A stretch of DNA of 64,000 bases from Panulirus ornatus (taxonomy: Eukaryota > Arthropoda > Malacostraca > Decapoda > Palinuridae). Of this stretch, positions 26,813 to 37,805 are shown one piece after another; the first letter of the stretch is position 1; each line of letters starts with the position of its first letter. A program made the translations under genes and the position numbers. The stretch lies in the NCBI RefSeq assembly GCF_036320965.1, contig NC_092231.1, positions 68,197 to 132,196 on the forward strand, given 5' to 3'. The notes under the pieces were generated by a model, which saw only the letters and a list, made by a program, of their open reading frames with translations, did not search any database and was not told the origin of the DNA.

Positions 26813-27883
26813 TACTTTGTCGCTGTCTCCCGCGTTTGCGAGGTAGCGCAAGGAAACAGACGAAAGAAATGGCCCAACCCCCCCCATACACATGTATATA
26901 CATACGTCCACACACTCAAATATACATACCTACACAGCTTTCCATGGCTTACCCCAGACGCTTCACATGCCTTGATTCAATCCACTGACAGCACGTCAAC
27001 CCCGGTATACCACATCGCTCCAATTCACTCTATTCCTTGCCCTCCTTTCACCCTCCTGCATGTTCAGGCCCCGATCACACAAAATCTTTTTCACTCCATC
27101 TTTCCACCTCCAATTTGGTCTCCCTCTTCTCCTTGTTCCCTCCACCTCCGACACATATATCCTCTTGGTCAATCTTTCCTCACTCATCCTCTCCATGTGC
27201 CCAAACCATTTCAAAACACCCTCTTCTGCTCTCTCAACCACGCTCTTTTCATTTCCACACATCTCTCTTACCCTTACGTTACTCACTCGATCAAACCACC
27301 TCACACCACACATTGTCCTCAAACATCTCATTTCCAGCACATCCATCCTCCTGCGCACAACTCTATCCATAGCCCACGCCTCGCAGCCATACAACATTGT
27401 TGGAACCACTATTCCTTCAAACATACCCATTTTTGCTTTCCGAGATAATGTTCTCGACTTCCACACATTCTTCAAGGCCCCCAGAATTTTCGCCCCCTCC
27501 CCCACCCTATGATCCACTTCCGCTTCCATGGTTCCATCCGCTGCCAGATCCACTCCCAGATATCTAAAACACTTCACTTCCTCCAGTTTTTCTCCATTCA
27601 AACTCACCTCCCAATTGACTTGACCCTCAACCCTACTGTACCTAATAACCTTGCTCTTATTCACATTTACTCTTAACTTTCTTCTTTCACACACTTTACC
27701 AAACTCAGTCACCAGCTTCTGCAGTTTCTCACATGAATCAGCCACCAGCGCTGTATCATCAGCGAACAACAACTGACTCACTTCCCAAGCTCTCTCACCC
27801 CCAACAGACTTTATACTTGCCCCTCTTTCCAAAACTCTTGCATTCACCTCCCTAACAACTCCATCCATAAACAAATTAAACAA

Positions 27884-27885
<2 letters not shown>
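26813..27885 (-). mobile_element. RTE-1 LINE, 5'-truncated, young short-tail copy
   Basis: Minus-strand. The 3' tail starts at 26813 (ACTTTGTCGCTGTCTCCC) and the 5' break is at the codons for WLFNLF (27885), continuing into (TA)n. It is nearly identical by eye to the copies at 24583-25732 and 63150-64000. Confidence 0.88.
26996..27885 (-). CDS. RTE-1 reverse transcriptase C-terminal half, partial
   Basis: Open for about 296 element codons, from [11 protein letters not shown] through [47 protein letters not shown] and WRWKDGVKK to the stop after VVYRG. The frame then continues upstream by chance through (TA)n and the next repeat. It lacks the N-terminal catalytic half. Confidence 0.8.

Positions 27886-27940
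<55 letters not shown>
27886..27940. repeat. (TA)n microsatellite
   Basis: About 55 bases of TA between the 5' break of an RTE-1 copy and the 5' end of short repeat copy 4. Confidence 0.95.
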
Positions 27941-28321
<381 letters not shown>

Positions 28322-28585
28322 TTATACTTTGTCGCTGTCTCCCGCGTTTGCGAGGTAGCGCAAGGAAACAGACGAAAGAAATGGCCCAACCCCCCCCCCA
28401 TACACATGCACATACACACGTCCACACACGCAAATATACATACCTACACAGCTTTCCATGGTTTACCCCAGACGCTCCACATGCCTTGCTTCAATCCACT
28501 GACAGCACGTCAACCCCTGTATACCACATGACTCCAATTCACTCTATTTCTTGCCCTCCTTTCACCCTCCTGCATGTTCAGGCCC

Positions 28586-28588
<3 letters not shown>
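28322..28588 (-). mobile_element. RTE-1 LINE 3' end fragment, short-tail copy
   Basis: Only the short tail and the last ~30 codons are present. The 5' break falls at CGGGGCCTGAAC and enters (TA)n. Confidence 0.85.
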
Positions 28589-28639
<51 letters not shown>

Positions 28640-28641
<2 letters not shown>

Positions 28642-30105
28642 TGTGGGAGGCAAGTTGTCAGAAGCAGTGAAAAGTTTTTATCGAGGATGTAAGGCATGTG
28701 TACGTGTAGGAAGAGAGGAAAGTGATTGGTTCTCAGTGAAAGTAGGTTTGCGGCAGGGGTGTGTGATGTCTCCTTGGTTGTTTAATTTGTTTATGGATGG
28801 GGTTGTTAGGGAGGTGAATGCAAGAGTTTTGGAAAGAGGGGCAAGTATGAAGTCTGTTGTGGATGAGAGAGCTTGGGAAGTGAGTCAGTTGTTGTTCGCT
28901 GATGATACAGCGCTGGTGGCTGATTCATGTGAGAAACTGCAGAAGCTGGTGACTGAGTTTGGTAAAATGTGTGAAAGAAGAAAGTTAAGAGTAAATGTGA
29001 ATAAGAGCAAGGTTATTAGGTACAGTAGGGTTAAGGGTCAAGTCATTTGGGAGGTAAGTTTGAATAGAGAAGAACTGGAGGAAGTAAAGTGTTTTAGATA
29101 TCTGGGAGTGGATCTGGCAAGCGGATGGAACCATGGAAGCGGAAGTGAATCATAGGGTGGGGGAGGGGGAGAAAATCCTGGGAGCCTTGAAGAATGTGTG
29201 GAAGTCGAGAACATTATCTCGGAAAGCAAAAATGGGTATGTTTGAAGGAATAGTGGTTCCAACAATGTTGTATGGTTGCGAGGCGTGGGCTATGGATAGA
29301 GCTGTGCGCAGGAGGGTGGATGTGCTGGAAATGAGATGTTTGAGGACAGTGTGTGGTGTGAGGTGGTTTGATCGAGTAAGTAATGTAAGGGTAAGAGAGA
29401 TGTGTGGAAATAAAAAGAGCGTGGTTGAGAGAGCAGAAGAGGGTGTTTTGAAATGGTTTGGGCACATGGAGAGAATGAGTGAGGAAAGATTGACAAAGGT
29501 GATATATATGTCGGAGGTGGAGGGAACGAGGAGAAATGGGAGACCAAATTGGAGGTGGAAAGATGGAGTGAAAAAGATTTTGAGTGATCGGGGCCTGAAC
29601 ATGCAGAAGGGTGAAAGGCGGGCAAGGAATAGAGTGAATTGGATCGATGTGGTATACCGGGGTTGACGTGCTGTCAGTGGATTGAATCAGGGCATGTGAA
29701 GCGTCTGGGGTAAACCATAGAAAGTTGTGTGGGGCCTGGATGTGGAAAGGGAGCTGTGATTCGGGCATTATTGCATGACAGCTGGAGAATGAGTGTGAAC
29801 GAATGGGGCTTTTGTTATCTTTTCCTAGAGCTACCTCGCGCACATGAGAGGGGGAGGGGGATGGTATTTCATGTGTGGCGAGGTGGCGATGGGAATGAAT
29901 AAAGGCAGACAGTGTGAATTGTGTGCATGGGTATATATGTATGTGTCTGTGTGTGTATATATATGTGTACATTGAGATGTATAGGTATGTATATTTGCGT
30001 GTGTGGACGTGTGTGTATATACATGTGTATGGGGGTGGGTTGGGCCATTTCTTCTGTTTCCTTGCGCTACCTCGCAAATGCGGGAGACAGCGACAAAGCA
30101 AAAGA
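28640..30105 (+). mobile_element. RTE-1 LINE, 5'-truncated, long-tail copy
   Basis: Plus-strand, starting at TGGTGTGGGAGGC (the same YGVGGKL break as the copy ending at 15291) straight from (TA)n. Coding is open from 28640, shifts frame by one base near 29118 (CTGGCAAGCGGATGG), then stays open to the stop at 29664-29666. The long 3' tail follows, with both tail motifs (about 29830 and 30063), and then (TA)n. FADD and the C-terminal domain are present; the fingers are absent. Confidence 0.88.
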
Positions 30106-30106
30106 A

Positions 30107-30183
<77 letters not shown>
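30106..30183. repeat. (TA)n microsatellite
   Basis: About 70 bases of TA ending TGTGTGTGTATA, at the 3' end of the preceding plus-strand RTE-1 copy. Confidence 0.95.
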
Positions 30184-30193
<10 letters not shown>

Positions 30194-30221
30194 ATATTTT
30201 TATTTATTCATTTATTTATTT

Positions 30222-30517
30222 TGCTTTGTCGCTGTCTCCCGCGTTAGCGAGGTAGCGCAAGGAAACAGACGAAAGAATGGCCCAACCCGCCCATATACAC
30301 ACGTATATACGTACACGTCCACACACGCAAATATACATACCTATACATCTCAATGTACACATATATATACACACACAGACATATACATATATACACATGT
30401 ACATAATTCATACTGTCTGCCTTTATTTGTTCCCATCGCCACCTCGCCACACATGGAATAACAACCCCTTCCCCCCTCATGTGTGTGAGGTAGCGCTAGA
30501 AAAATACACCAAAGGCC

Positions 30518-30518
<1 letters not shown>
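30222..30518 (-). mobile_element. RTE-1 LINE long-tail 3' UTR fragment
   Basis: A minus-strand stretch of the long-type tail only (CTTTGTCGCTGTCTCCCGCG ... GAGGTAGCGCTAGAAAAA). The 5' break is at GGCCCC followed by (TA)n. It is tail to tail with the preceding plus-strand copy. Confidence 0.85.

Positions 30519-30612
<94 letters not shown>
30519..30612. repeat. (TA)n microsatellite
   Basis: About 94 bases of pure TA separating two head-to-head truncated RTE-1 copies. Confidence 0.95.
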
Positions 30613-30614
<2 letters not shown>

Positions 30615-31780
30615 CAGTGAAAAGTTTTTATCGAGGATGTAAGGCATGTGTACGTGTAGGAAGAGAGGAAAGTGATTGGTTCTCAGTGAATGTAGGTTTG
30701 CGGCATGGGTGTGTGATGTCTCCATGTTTGTTTAATTTGTTTATGGATGGGGTTGTTAGGGAGGTAAATGCAAGAGTTTTGGAAAGAGGGGCAAGTATGA
30801 AGTCTGTTGTGAATGAGAGAGCTTGGGAAGTGAGTCAGTTGTTGTTCGCTGATGATACAGCGCTGGTGGCTGATTCATGTGAGAAACTGCAGAAGCTGGT
30901 GACTGACTTTGATAAAGTGTGTGAAAGAAGAAAGTTAAGAGTAAATGTGAATAAGAGCAAGGTTATTAGGTACAGTAGGGTTGAGGGTCAAGGCATTTGG
31001 GAGGTAAGTTTGAATGGAGAAAAACTGGAGGAAGTAAAGTGTTTTAGATATCTGGGAGTGGATCTGGCAGCGGATGGAACCATGGAAGCGGAAGTGAATC
31101 ATAGGGTGGGGGAGGGGGCGACAATTCTGGGAGCCTTGAAGAATGTGTGGAAGTCGAGAACATTATCTCGGAAAGCAAAAATGGGTATGTTTGAAGGAAT
31201 AGTGGTTCCAACAATGTTGTATGGTTGCGAGGCGTGGGCTATGGATAGAGTTGTGCGCAGGAGGGTGGATGTGCTGGAAATGAGATGTTTGAGGACAATG
31301 TGTGGCGTTAGGTGGTTTGATCGAGTAAGTAATGTAAGGGTAAGAGAGATGTGTGGAAATAAAAAGAGCGTGGTTGAGAGAGCAGAAGAGGGTGTTTTGA
31401 AATGGTTTGGGCACATGGAGAGAATAAGTGAGGAAAGATTGGCCAAGAGGATATATGTGTCGGAGGTGGAGGGAACGAGGAGAAGTGGGAGAACAAATTG
31501 GAGGTGGAAAGATGGAGTGAAAAAGATTTTGTGTGATCGGGGCCTGAACATGCAGGAGGGTGAAAGGAGGGCAAGGAATAGAGTGAATTGGATCGATGTG
31601 GTATACCGGGGTTGACGTGCTGTCAGTGGATTGAATCAGGGCATGTGAAGCGTCTGGGGTAAACCACGGAAAGCTGTGTAGGTATGTATATTTGCGTGTG
31701 TGGACGTATGTATATACATGTGTATGGGGGTGGGTTGGGCCATTTCTTTCGTCTGTTTCCTTGCGCTACCTCGCAAACGC

Positions 31781-31783
<3 letters not shown>
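30612..31783 (+). mobile_element. RTE-1 LINE, 5'-truncated, short-tail copy
   Basis: A plus-strand copy starting at the EAVKSFYRG codons directly from (TA)n. It has an open C-terminal half and a short tail that stops early at CTCGCAAACGCGG, so the terminal GAGACAGCGACAAAG is missing and (TA)n follows at once. Confidence 0.88.
30617..31615 (+). CDS. RTE-1 reverse transcriptase C-terminal half, partial
   Basis: An open frame of 332 codons. SFYRGCKACVRVG is followed by GLRHGCVMSPCLFN (Q-to-H and W-to-C changes in a normally invariant GLRQGCVMSPWLFN block), [46 protein letters not shown] and the stop after VVYRG. The altered residues and missing N-terminal catalytic Asp make it inactive. Confidence 0.8.
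   Translation: MKSFYRGCKACVRVGREESDWFSVNVGLRHGCVMSPCLFNLFMDGVVREVNARVLERGASMKSVVNERAWEVSQLLFADDTALVADSCEKLQKLVTDFDKVCERRKLRVNVNKSKVIRYSRVEGQGIWEVSLNGEKLEEVKCFRYLGVDLAADGTMEAEVNHRVGEGATILGALKNVWKSRTLSRKAKMGMFEGIVVPTMLYGCEAWAMDRVVRRRVDVLEMRCLRTMCGVRWFDRVSNVRVREMCGNKKSVVERAEEGVLKWFGHMERISEERLAKRIYVSEVEGTRRSGRTNWRWKDGVKKILCDRGLNMQEGERRARNRVNWIDVVYRG

Positions 31784-31861
<78 letters not shown>
31783..31861. repeat. (TA)n microsatellite
   Basis: About 78 bases of TA joining a tail-truncated RTE-1 copy to short repeat copy 5. Confidence 0.95.
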
Positions 31862-31864
<3 letters not shown>

Positions 31865-31867
31865 CAT

Positions 31868-32003
31868 AAATTTTCGCCATTCACCGTGTCAGCGAGGTAG
31901 CGCTAAGAACAGAGAACTGAGCCTGAGAGGAAAAATCCTCACTTGGCCCCCTTCTCTGTTCCTTCTTTTGGAAAAGTCAAAACTGGAGAGGAGGATTTCC
32001 AGT
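31868..32003 (-). mobile_element. Short RTE-1-derived repeat, copy 5 (5'-truncated)
   Basis: The minus-strand 3' half only: the ATTTTCGCCATTCACCG end, GCGAGGTAGCGCTAAGAACAGAG, and the purine-rich middle to GAGAGGAGGATTTCCAG, where similarity stops. Confidence 0.75.
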
Positions 32004-32059
32004 TTTCATACATTTATCGATGCTTTATTATTCACAACTATTTTCCTGTTCCTGTCTCA

Positions 32060-32215
32060 ATGACGCTTTATATTCCAAAATTGTGATGTAAATATATTTT
32101 CACTGCTTATTTTCTTATTTTCATTATTTTTTTCAAACCATCCCACGACCCTAAGGAGCATCTTTGCGACCCACAATTGGGTCGCGACCAAGAGTTTGAA
32201 AAACGCTGTGTAAAG
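32060..32215 (-). mobile_element. hAT terminal fragment
   Basis: Reverse-complemented, the right end reads CACAGCGTTTTTCAAACTC followed by TTGGTCGCGACCCAATTGTGG and GTCGTGGGATGGTTTGAAAAA. This is the CAG-CGTTTCTCAAACTTTTGG-GTCGCGACCC style of ends common to BED-type hAT transposons. It contains no coding sequence. It may be an end of the family represented by the transposase relic at 22425-24440. Confidence 0.5.
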
Positions 32216-32319
32216 GACAGAATGACTGCCGTAGGCATTGCCGGCCCTTCCTATACGTTCCAGGTAAAAATGAAAAAGGGACAAGAATTAAGTATTCTTA
32301 CGCAGGTAATATTGGACTA

Positions 32320-34240
32320 ACAAAATGTCTAAATAGGAGAATAAAACTCCTTATTGGGCAGAAGGGCTTGTACAAGGTAAAACGGGGGGAAACTTAGTTT
32401 ACTGGTCAACTAACGCAAATTAAGAGAATGGTAAAATCAGAGACAATGAAGGCTAAAAGACATTACGAAATTAAAATAGCTAACGAAGCAAAAAAAAAAA
32501 AAAGAAAAACACTAGATTTTCTCTAATGTACAGAACGATGGTTAGGGAGAAAATTGCACTTATCAAATCGCATTCTGGCACATTAGTTGATAGTGAGATT
32601 GAAATGTGTGAAGTTTTAAACAATCACCTCATATCAGTATTAACGCAGAATACAAACATTCCGATTTCAGAGCAAATTTACAGGAGGAACAAAAGCGGGA
32701 AGCTATGCGGCATAGAAATAAATGATTTTGATATTTTGAAATAAATAGAACAATTAAAAGTAAACAAGAGCCCCGGGGCAGATTTTATTTATGCAAAGGT
32801 CTTGAAAGAATGGAAGAGCGAATTGTGTTCCGCTTTTAAATGTTTAAACAGTCTCTAGAATCAGGCTTAAGTTCTTAAGCAAAGGACAGCAGATGTCGTT
32901 CCCATCTTTAAGAAAGGGGATAGATCCATTGCCTCTGATTATTATCCTATCAGCTTGAAATCTATTGTGTGGAAATTTTTCGAATCAGTTATAGCAGACA
33001 AAATACGGGAACACTTGGAGAATCATAATCTCATCAGGGATTCACAAAGTGGGTTTACAAAAGTTGTCATGTCTCAGTAACTTTCTTTAATAAAGTAATC
33101 GAAACTGTTGATCAGGGTGTAAGAGTTATGATATTGTATACTATGACTTTAGTGAGGCTTTTGACAGAGTACCTTATGAGCGTCTGCTTAGAAAAATAGT
33201 TGCGCACGGCAACGGGAGCTGTGTATTTAATAGAGTTAGGACGTGGCACTGACACAAAACAGAGGGTACGCATCAACTGAGTTACATCGGACAGGGGCAA
33301 TGTTGCCAGTGGTGTTCCTCAGGGTCAGTCTTGGGACCACTCTTGTCCGTTACATAAATTAACGATTTTGATACGGGAATGGTGCAAAAATAGGTGCCGT
33401 AAATTACTCAAATGAAAACTCAGTGAATTTACGGAGGGTCTTAAATAGATTATCAGAAAGGAAAATACATGGAAACTGTAATTCAACATAGATAAATCCA
33501 CAACACTTATTGCGGTAAAGACAGGAAAACTGATTTCAAACTGGACAATATTACTATCGGCAAAACAGAATGCGGAAGAGATTTAGGAATACTGGTGAAC
33601 AAGGATCTTAAGCTGCTGTGACAGTGTATCAAAGTGTCTAATAAGACTAATAGGATGTTGGGGTTCATTAATAGGACTGTCAGCAATAAAACTTCTAAAG
33701 TATTATTGCAACTTTATCTAGCGTTGGTGAGACCACATTTGGATTATGCGGTACAGTTTTGGGCTCCATACTATGCAGTTGATATAGATTATTTAGAGAG
33801 TACAAAGGCGAATGACAAAAATGATCTCTGGAATTAGAAACCTCACTTATGAAGGAAGGTTGAAAACTGAATTTACGCTCACTTAAGAGGAGGAGGGCTA
33901 GAGGGGATATTGACAAGTTTTTTAAATGGGTGAAGGGCATCGTGAATAAAGTTCTTAGAATGGCTCCACCGGATAGGACAAGAAATAATGGATTTAGATT
34001 AGAAAAAAAAATAGACATAGGTTGGATGTTGGTAAATATTGGTTCGGGAATAGGTTAGTAGATATTTGGAACAAGCTGCCAAGTACAGTGGGGAAAGCTA
34101 GGCCCTTAGGCAGCTTTAAACGAAGGTTGGGTGTGCTTATGGGTTCAGGAGGTTGACTGTAGGGAGGACAGACTCAGGACCTGCCTAGCATGGGCTAATA
34201 GGCCTCTTGCGATGTCCTCTCTTCTTATGTTCTTATTTTC
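32320..34240 (+). mobile_element. CR1/Jockey-type LINE, degenerate
   Basis: A plus-strand decayed reverse transcriptase. NKSPGADFIYAKVLKEW lies near 32765; VVPIFKKGDRSIASDYYPISL and KFFESVIADKIREHLENHNLIRDSQSGF at 32890-33060; YYDFSEAFDRVPYERLLRKIVAHG at 33145-33205 (first catalytic Asp); and a VPQGSVLGP-like remnant near 33312. The end of the RT is at 33634-33837 (NRMLGFINRTVSNK, LLQLYLALVRPHLDYAVQFWAP). The FADD box is not clearly preserved. Many stops and frameshifts. The order and the SQxGF and YxDFSxAFDxVP motifs place it apart from the RTE families here. Confidence 0.75.
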
Positions 34241-34669
34241 TCTAATACGATCAAAAAATAAGGCCCCAGCCGCTAAAGGGGCCCCTAGTCCCGACCGTTA
34301 CATGGCAGCCTTCAGAAAGCCGGAAAATTGTCCAAAACAACCTAAATCTTACAAATATTTTTCGTGTCATGTTACGTTATGGCCCTCTACTGATGGAGAA
34401 AACGCCGAAGCGCGTCTGGAGTTTAGAGTCAGATGGCTAAGACCTCAGGTACCAGAGTGATGCACTTGTCTTGAGCAAGTCAGTGCCTGATTGCCCTCTT
34501 GCACTAATGTCCCAGGTAAGTAAAGAGGCAGGAAGGGCTGGTCATGAAGGTGGTCGGGGAGGATAAGCTATTCTCAAAGGGAATAGGAGACGTCCCATTT
34601 AATGCCGCAAGTTCTGACCTCTCTCCATGTCGTTGAAATGAGGTTAAATTCGTAAGAACAGCAATTCCC
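34241..34669. other. Unassigned stretch
   Basis: A short frame at 34131-34460 covers the LINE end and unrelated sequence. No motif recognised. Confidence 0.4.
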
Positions 34670-35565
34670 ATGGAAAGGGTCAGGTCTTCTGTTCATAATC
34701 ACAGCGGCAGTTTTGACCTGCCTAACATCGAGTATGGTTGTCATGGAGTAATATGTGACTTTGTAAAAGCTTTTCCAAGTGTTAAGGCTGATGTCACAAA
34801 ACTAACTCTAGATCTCCTCATGTACAGAAATATCGTACATACAGTTGTAGAACCCAGACATCTATCAAAACATGTAAATAAGCAACTCCCAAGCTTGAAG
34901 TTTTTGATCATGTTGTGCCAGTATGTGCCATTCAGTTTGGTTGTGAGTTCACACAGCAGTTTTTGCTCTCCAATCGGAGCTCAGATCATGCACATCTAGG
35001 AGCTTTGTGAGAATTTTGCTGTAGAGTTTATTAAAGAATTACAGTTACGGTTCCCAGACAATACTGAAATTCTGATAATGTTAAAGCAGTTTCATCCAAG
35101 CATTGCTACGTCCGATAAAGATATCTCACCAGTAACTGCAAGGTATCGGTCAGCCTTCAAAGATATAGGTGAACTTGAGAATGAATGGCAATCATATGTA
35201 TGGAACAGTAGCCTGTCATGCTTAAAGGATGTAGTATCATTTTGGGCAGAGGTGAATGAAAAGAAAAAAATGGGTTGGGCAGATGCCTTCAAATATAGCC
35301 TCAATAGCCTTAGCACTCAATTCACTCCCATTTTTCAGTGCCTCTCTGGAAAGCATATTGTTACAGATGAACATAGTGTACACCAGACTGAGAAATCGCC
35401 TCAATATCCAAGCTGTGGAGGCAATTCCATTAATTAGATATGTACCGAAACTTCAATCACACACATATGTGAACTTCCCATTAACAGATGAGATGCTAAA
35501 GAACTTTAATGCCAAAGATCCTTTAACATTAGATAACAAAAAAAAAAAAAAAAGGGAGAACCAGA
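34670..35565 (+). pseudogene. hAT transposase C-terminal fragment with dimerisation region
   Basis: Plus-strand, in shifting frames. SFDLPNIEYGCHGVICDFVKAF is followed by FAVEFIKELQLRFPDNTEILIMLKQF (about 35010-35090), RYRSAFKDIGELENEWQSY (35135-35195) and a C-terminal block, ALNSLPFFSASLESILLQMN then TRLRNRLNIQAVEAIPLIRY (35310-35450). The last block is the hAT dimerisation signature (LPFSNAxVERxFSQMN...KTKLRNR) with S-N-A and V-E-R changed. It is on the same strand as, and later in the protein than, the fragments at 19750-19930 and 21655-21894. Confidence 0.7.
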
Positions 35566-36250
35566 GAAGGAACTGATGGTGTTATTACCGTTTCGGACAT
35601 CCAACGAATTTTGTCAGTTTAGGTTTGTTAGGTTAGTTTTAGTTTGGTTGAAATTGTATTACCAATAGTTTTTGAAGTCTTTTGAACGATTCCATTTCTA
35701 TTGCAAAAGATACATGTCCGAAAAGGTAATTTTACCAATTAAACTTTCGTTTGATAATGTAATACATGAATATACACTGCTGAATAATTTGTAAGAATTC
35801 TAATATAATTTGTGGGGAAAATTAGAAGACGGAAAAATTGGATGCATTCGTAAGAATTTCATATATTAGAATTGGCAACTGAAACGCTAAGTGTATAGTA
35901 TCGTGGGCATCAAAACAAACTCTTGAGACACCTACCAAAATATACTGCTGCAAGTTATTATGGCACTCCAATATAGGTCATTTTCAACTGGTATTCGAAA
36001 TGTCATACGGGTGAGCATTTACTTTACTCTCCATATAATAGATTTGTTACTTGAGCATCCATGGATATACTGCTGATACCGCCATGAGTCGCTGCCTTTG
36101 CCAGTAGAAGTGACTTACTGTTATTTTAGAGGCACCACAGAAATAACTTATGGCTTTGGATAACAAGCATGTAAATGGAACCTTACACCTAATGAAAATG
36201 ATTTATGTTAGTGGAGAATGATTTATGTTTTTCCCTGTAAGAAGTGATAA
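35566..36250. other. Unassigned AT-rich stretch
   Basis: No feature recognised apart from a short TTAGGTTTGTTAGGTTAG motif at 35620-35640. Confidence 0.4.
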
Positions 36251-36251
36251 T

Positions 36252-36521
36252 GGGTATGATCAAGTAAAATGTGGGTAAAACCTAGAGGTATGATCAAATA
36301 AAAGGTGGGTAAAACCATGGGGTATGATCGAGTACAATGAGGGTAAAACCAAGGGGTATGATCAAGTAGAATGTGGGTAAAACCGAGGTATGATCAAGTA
36401 GAATGTGGATAAAACCAATGGGTGTGATCAGGTAAAATGTGGGTAAAACCTAGAGGGATGATCAAGTAAAAGGTGGGTAAAACCAAGGGGTATGATCAAG
36501 TAAAATGTGGATAAGACCAAT
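36252..36521. repeat. Minisatellite, ~34-bp unit, 8 copies
   Basis: Eight tandem units of 32-35 bases of the form TATGATCAAGTAAAATGTGG followed by GTAAAACCAAGGGG. Units differ by a few substitutions (AGG/TGG, TAGAGG/CAAGGG). There is no open frame across it and no further copy elsewhere in the window. Confidence 0.9.
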
Positions 36522-37805
36522 AGAATACAAGTATAGATCAATAGAACCTATGAAAACCTTTCGTAGAGTCAAGACTAACCTTATTAACTATTTTTATTCA
36601 TGTAATATTCTAAAGCTGTTGTCATCAAATATCTTATGCTACATTGGTAACGTGGAGTTGTTAGAAGTAAGCACTCTGAACTCTGCACAAACTAAGCGAA
36701 CATAAAATCTGGGGTATGAATGCAAATTACATGGCTTACTTTTTTTAGGGGACATCAAAAATATTGTAAAATTAGGTTTTTAGGGGAAATCACGTAAGCT
36801 TTATGTATATTACTGATCTTTAGATGTGTATCAGTGCTTTTACCCCACATTTTTCTATAGATTATAGCCCCCAACCATAGTATCTATTATCATAGCATAA
36901 AACCTAATCCTCCAAATCATGATCCCCTGGTCTAAAATCAATTAAGTATAAGAAGTTCATTGATATACATTTCTTCCAAGTCCATAAGTTGCTTCAGTGG
37001 TGCCCTTAAACATACTTTACCAGAACTTCATCGCTTTCAACTTTGTACATAGAATCCATGATTAAGCATCTTGTCAGTTGCAAGTGAGTATCACCAGATG
37101 GCATGAGCTCCCATCCTATAATGGTGTTTTTTCACTTTGCTTACTCCCATTAAGTGTACTCCAAAGTCTCATTGCATCAACATCTAATCTCCCATTTTTT
37201 TCCTCTCATTCTGTTTATTCTCAATTTCAACTGATTTAACCTACCCTGCATTACCCAAACCTAATCAAACTTACCATATGATAACATAAAATACCTAAAC
37301 CTACCTTGACATAACCTAACCAGCCTAATCTAAGCAAATATAACTTGTTTGATATATAATCTCCTTTTTTGTATAATTTCGTTAGTCTTCTGTCAGAATA
37401 ATTGGTTGCAATATATACAGTGTGCTGTAGACAGAGCGTAGCAGGCTTTTGTCAGAAATGCTAGGTGTAATATGTGCAGTGTACTGTAGACACGAAGAGA
37501 GTAGTTGCCATTCTTAGACAAAATGGAAGTGGACAAACGGATTTTACCCTTCCCAAAGGCAGCCACTGTGTAGTCACAGCATAACACATCAGTGCTGATA
37601 TGTTTCTGTTAAAGTTTAGGTGCTGTGGAGGCTCAGGTGAGATTTTCGTAGGTTCTGTTGATTTTTTCTTTTAGTTTTTACCTACTTTTACAATAATTGA
37701 TGGCCCATTTCCCCAGACATTGACAGCCTTACTTAGTGAAATAGTATCCCTTACATTATTGCTTTACCTAGCATAACAAAGTGAACTCAGTTACATAAGC
37801 ACCAG
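36522..37805. other. Unassigned stretch before the RTE-2 element
   Basis: AT-rich with no supported gene. 37236-37335 is enriched in ACCTAACC/AACCTAC words. A candidate short exon (ATG 37600 to a GTGAG donor at 37637) encodes MFLLKFRCCGGS, but its phase does not fit the first supported MRPL4 exon. Confidence 0.4.

Noticed and set aside
36252..36521. CRISPR-like array
   Set aside because: The units are contiguous tandem repeats with no unique spacers, in eukaryotic DNA.
37600..37636. Possible first MRPL4 exon encoding MFLLKFRCCGGS with a GTGAG donor
   Set aside because: It ends in phase 1 while exon A begins in phase 0. Joining them gives an early stop, so it is unsupported without transcripts.
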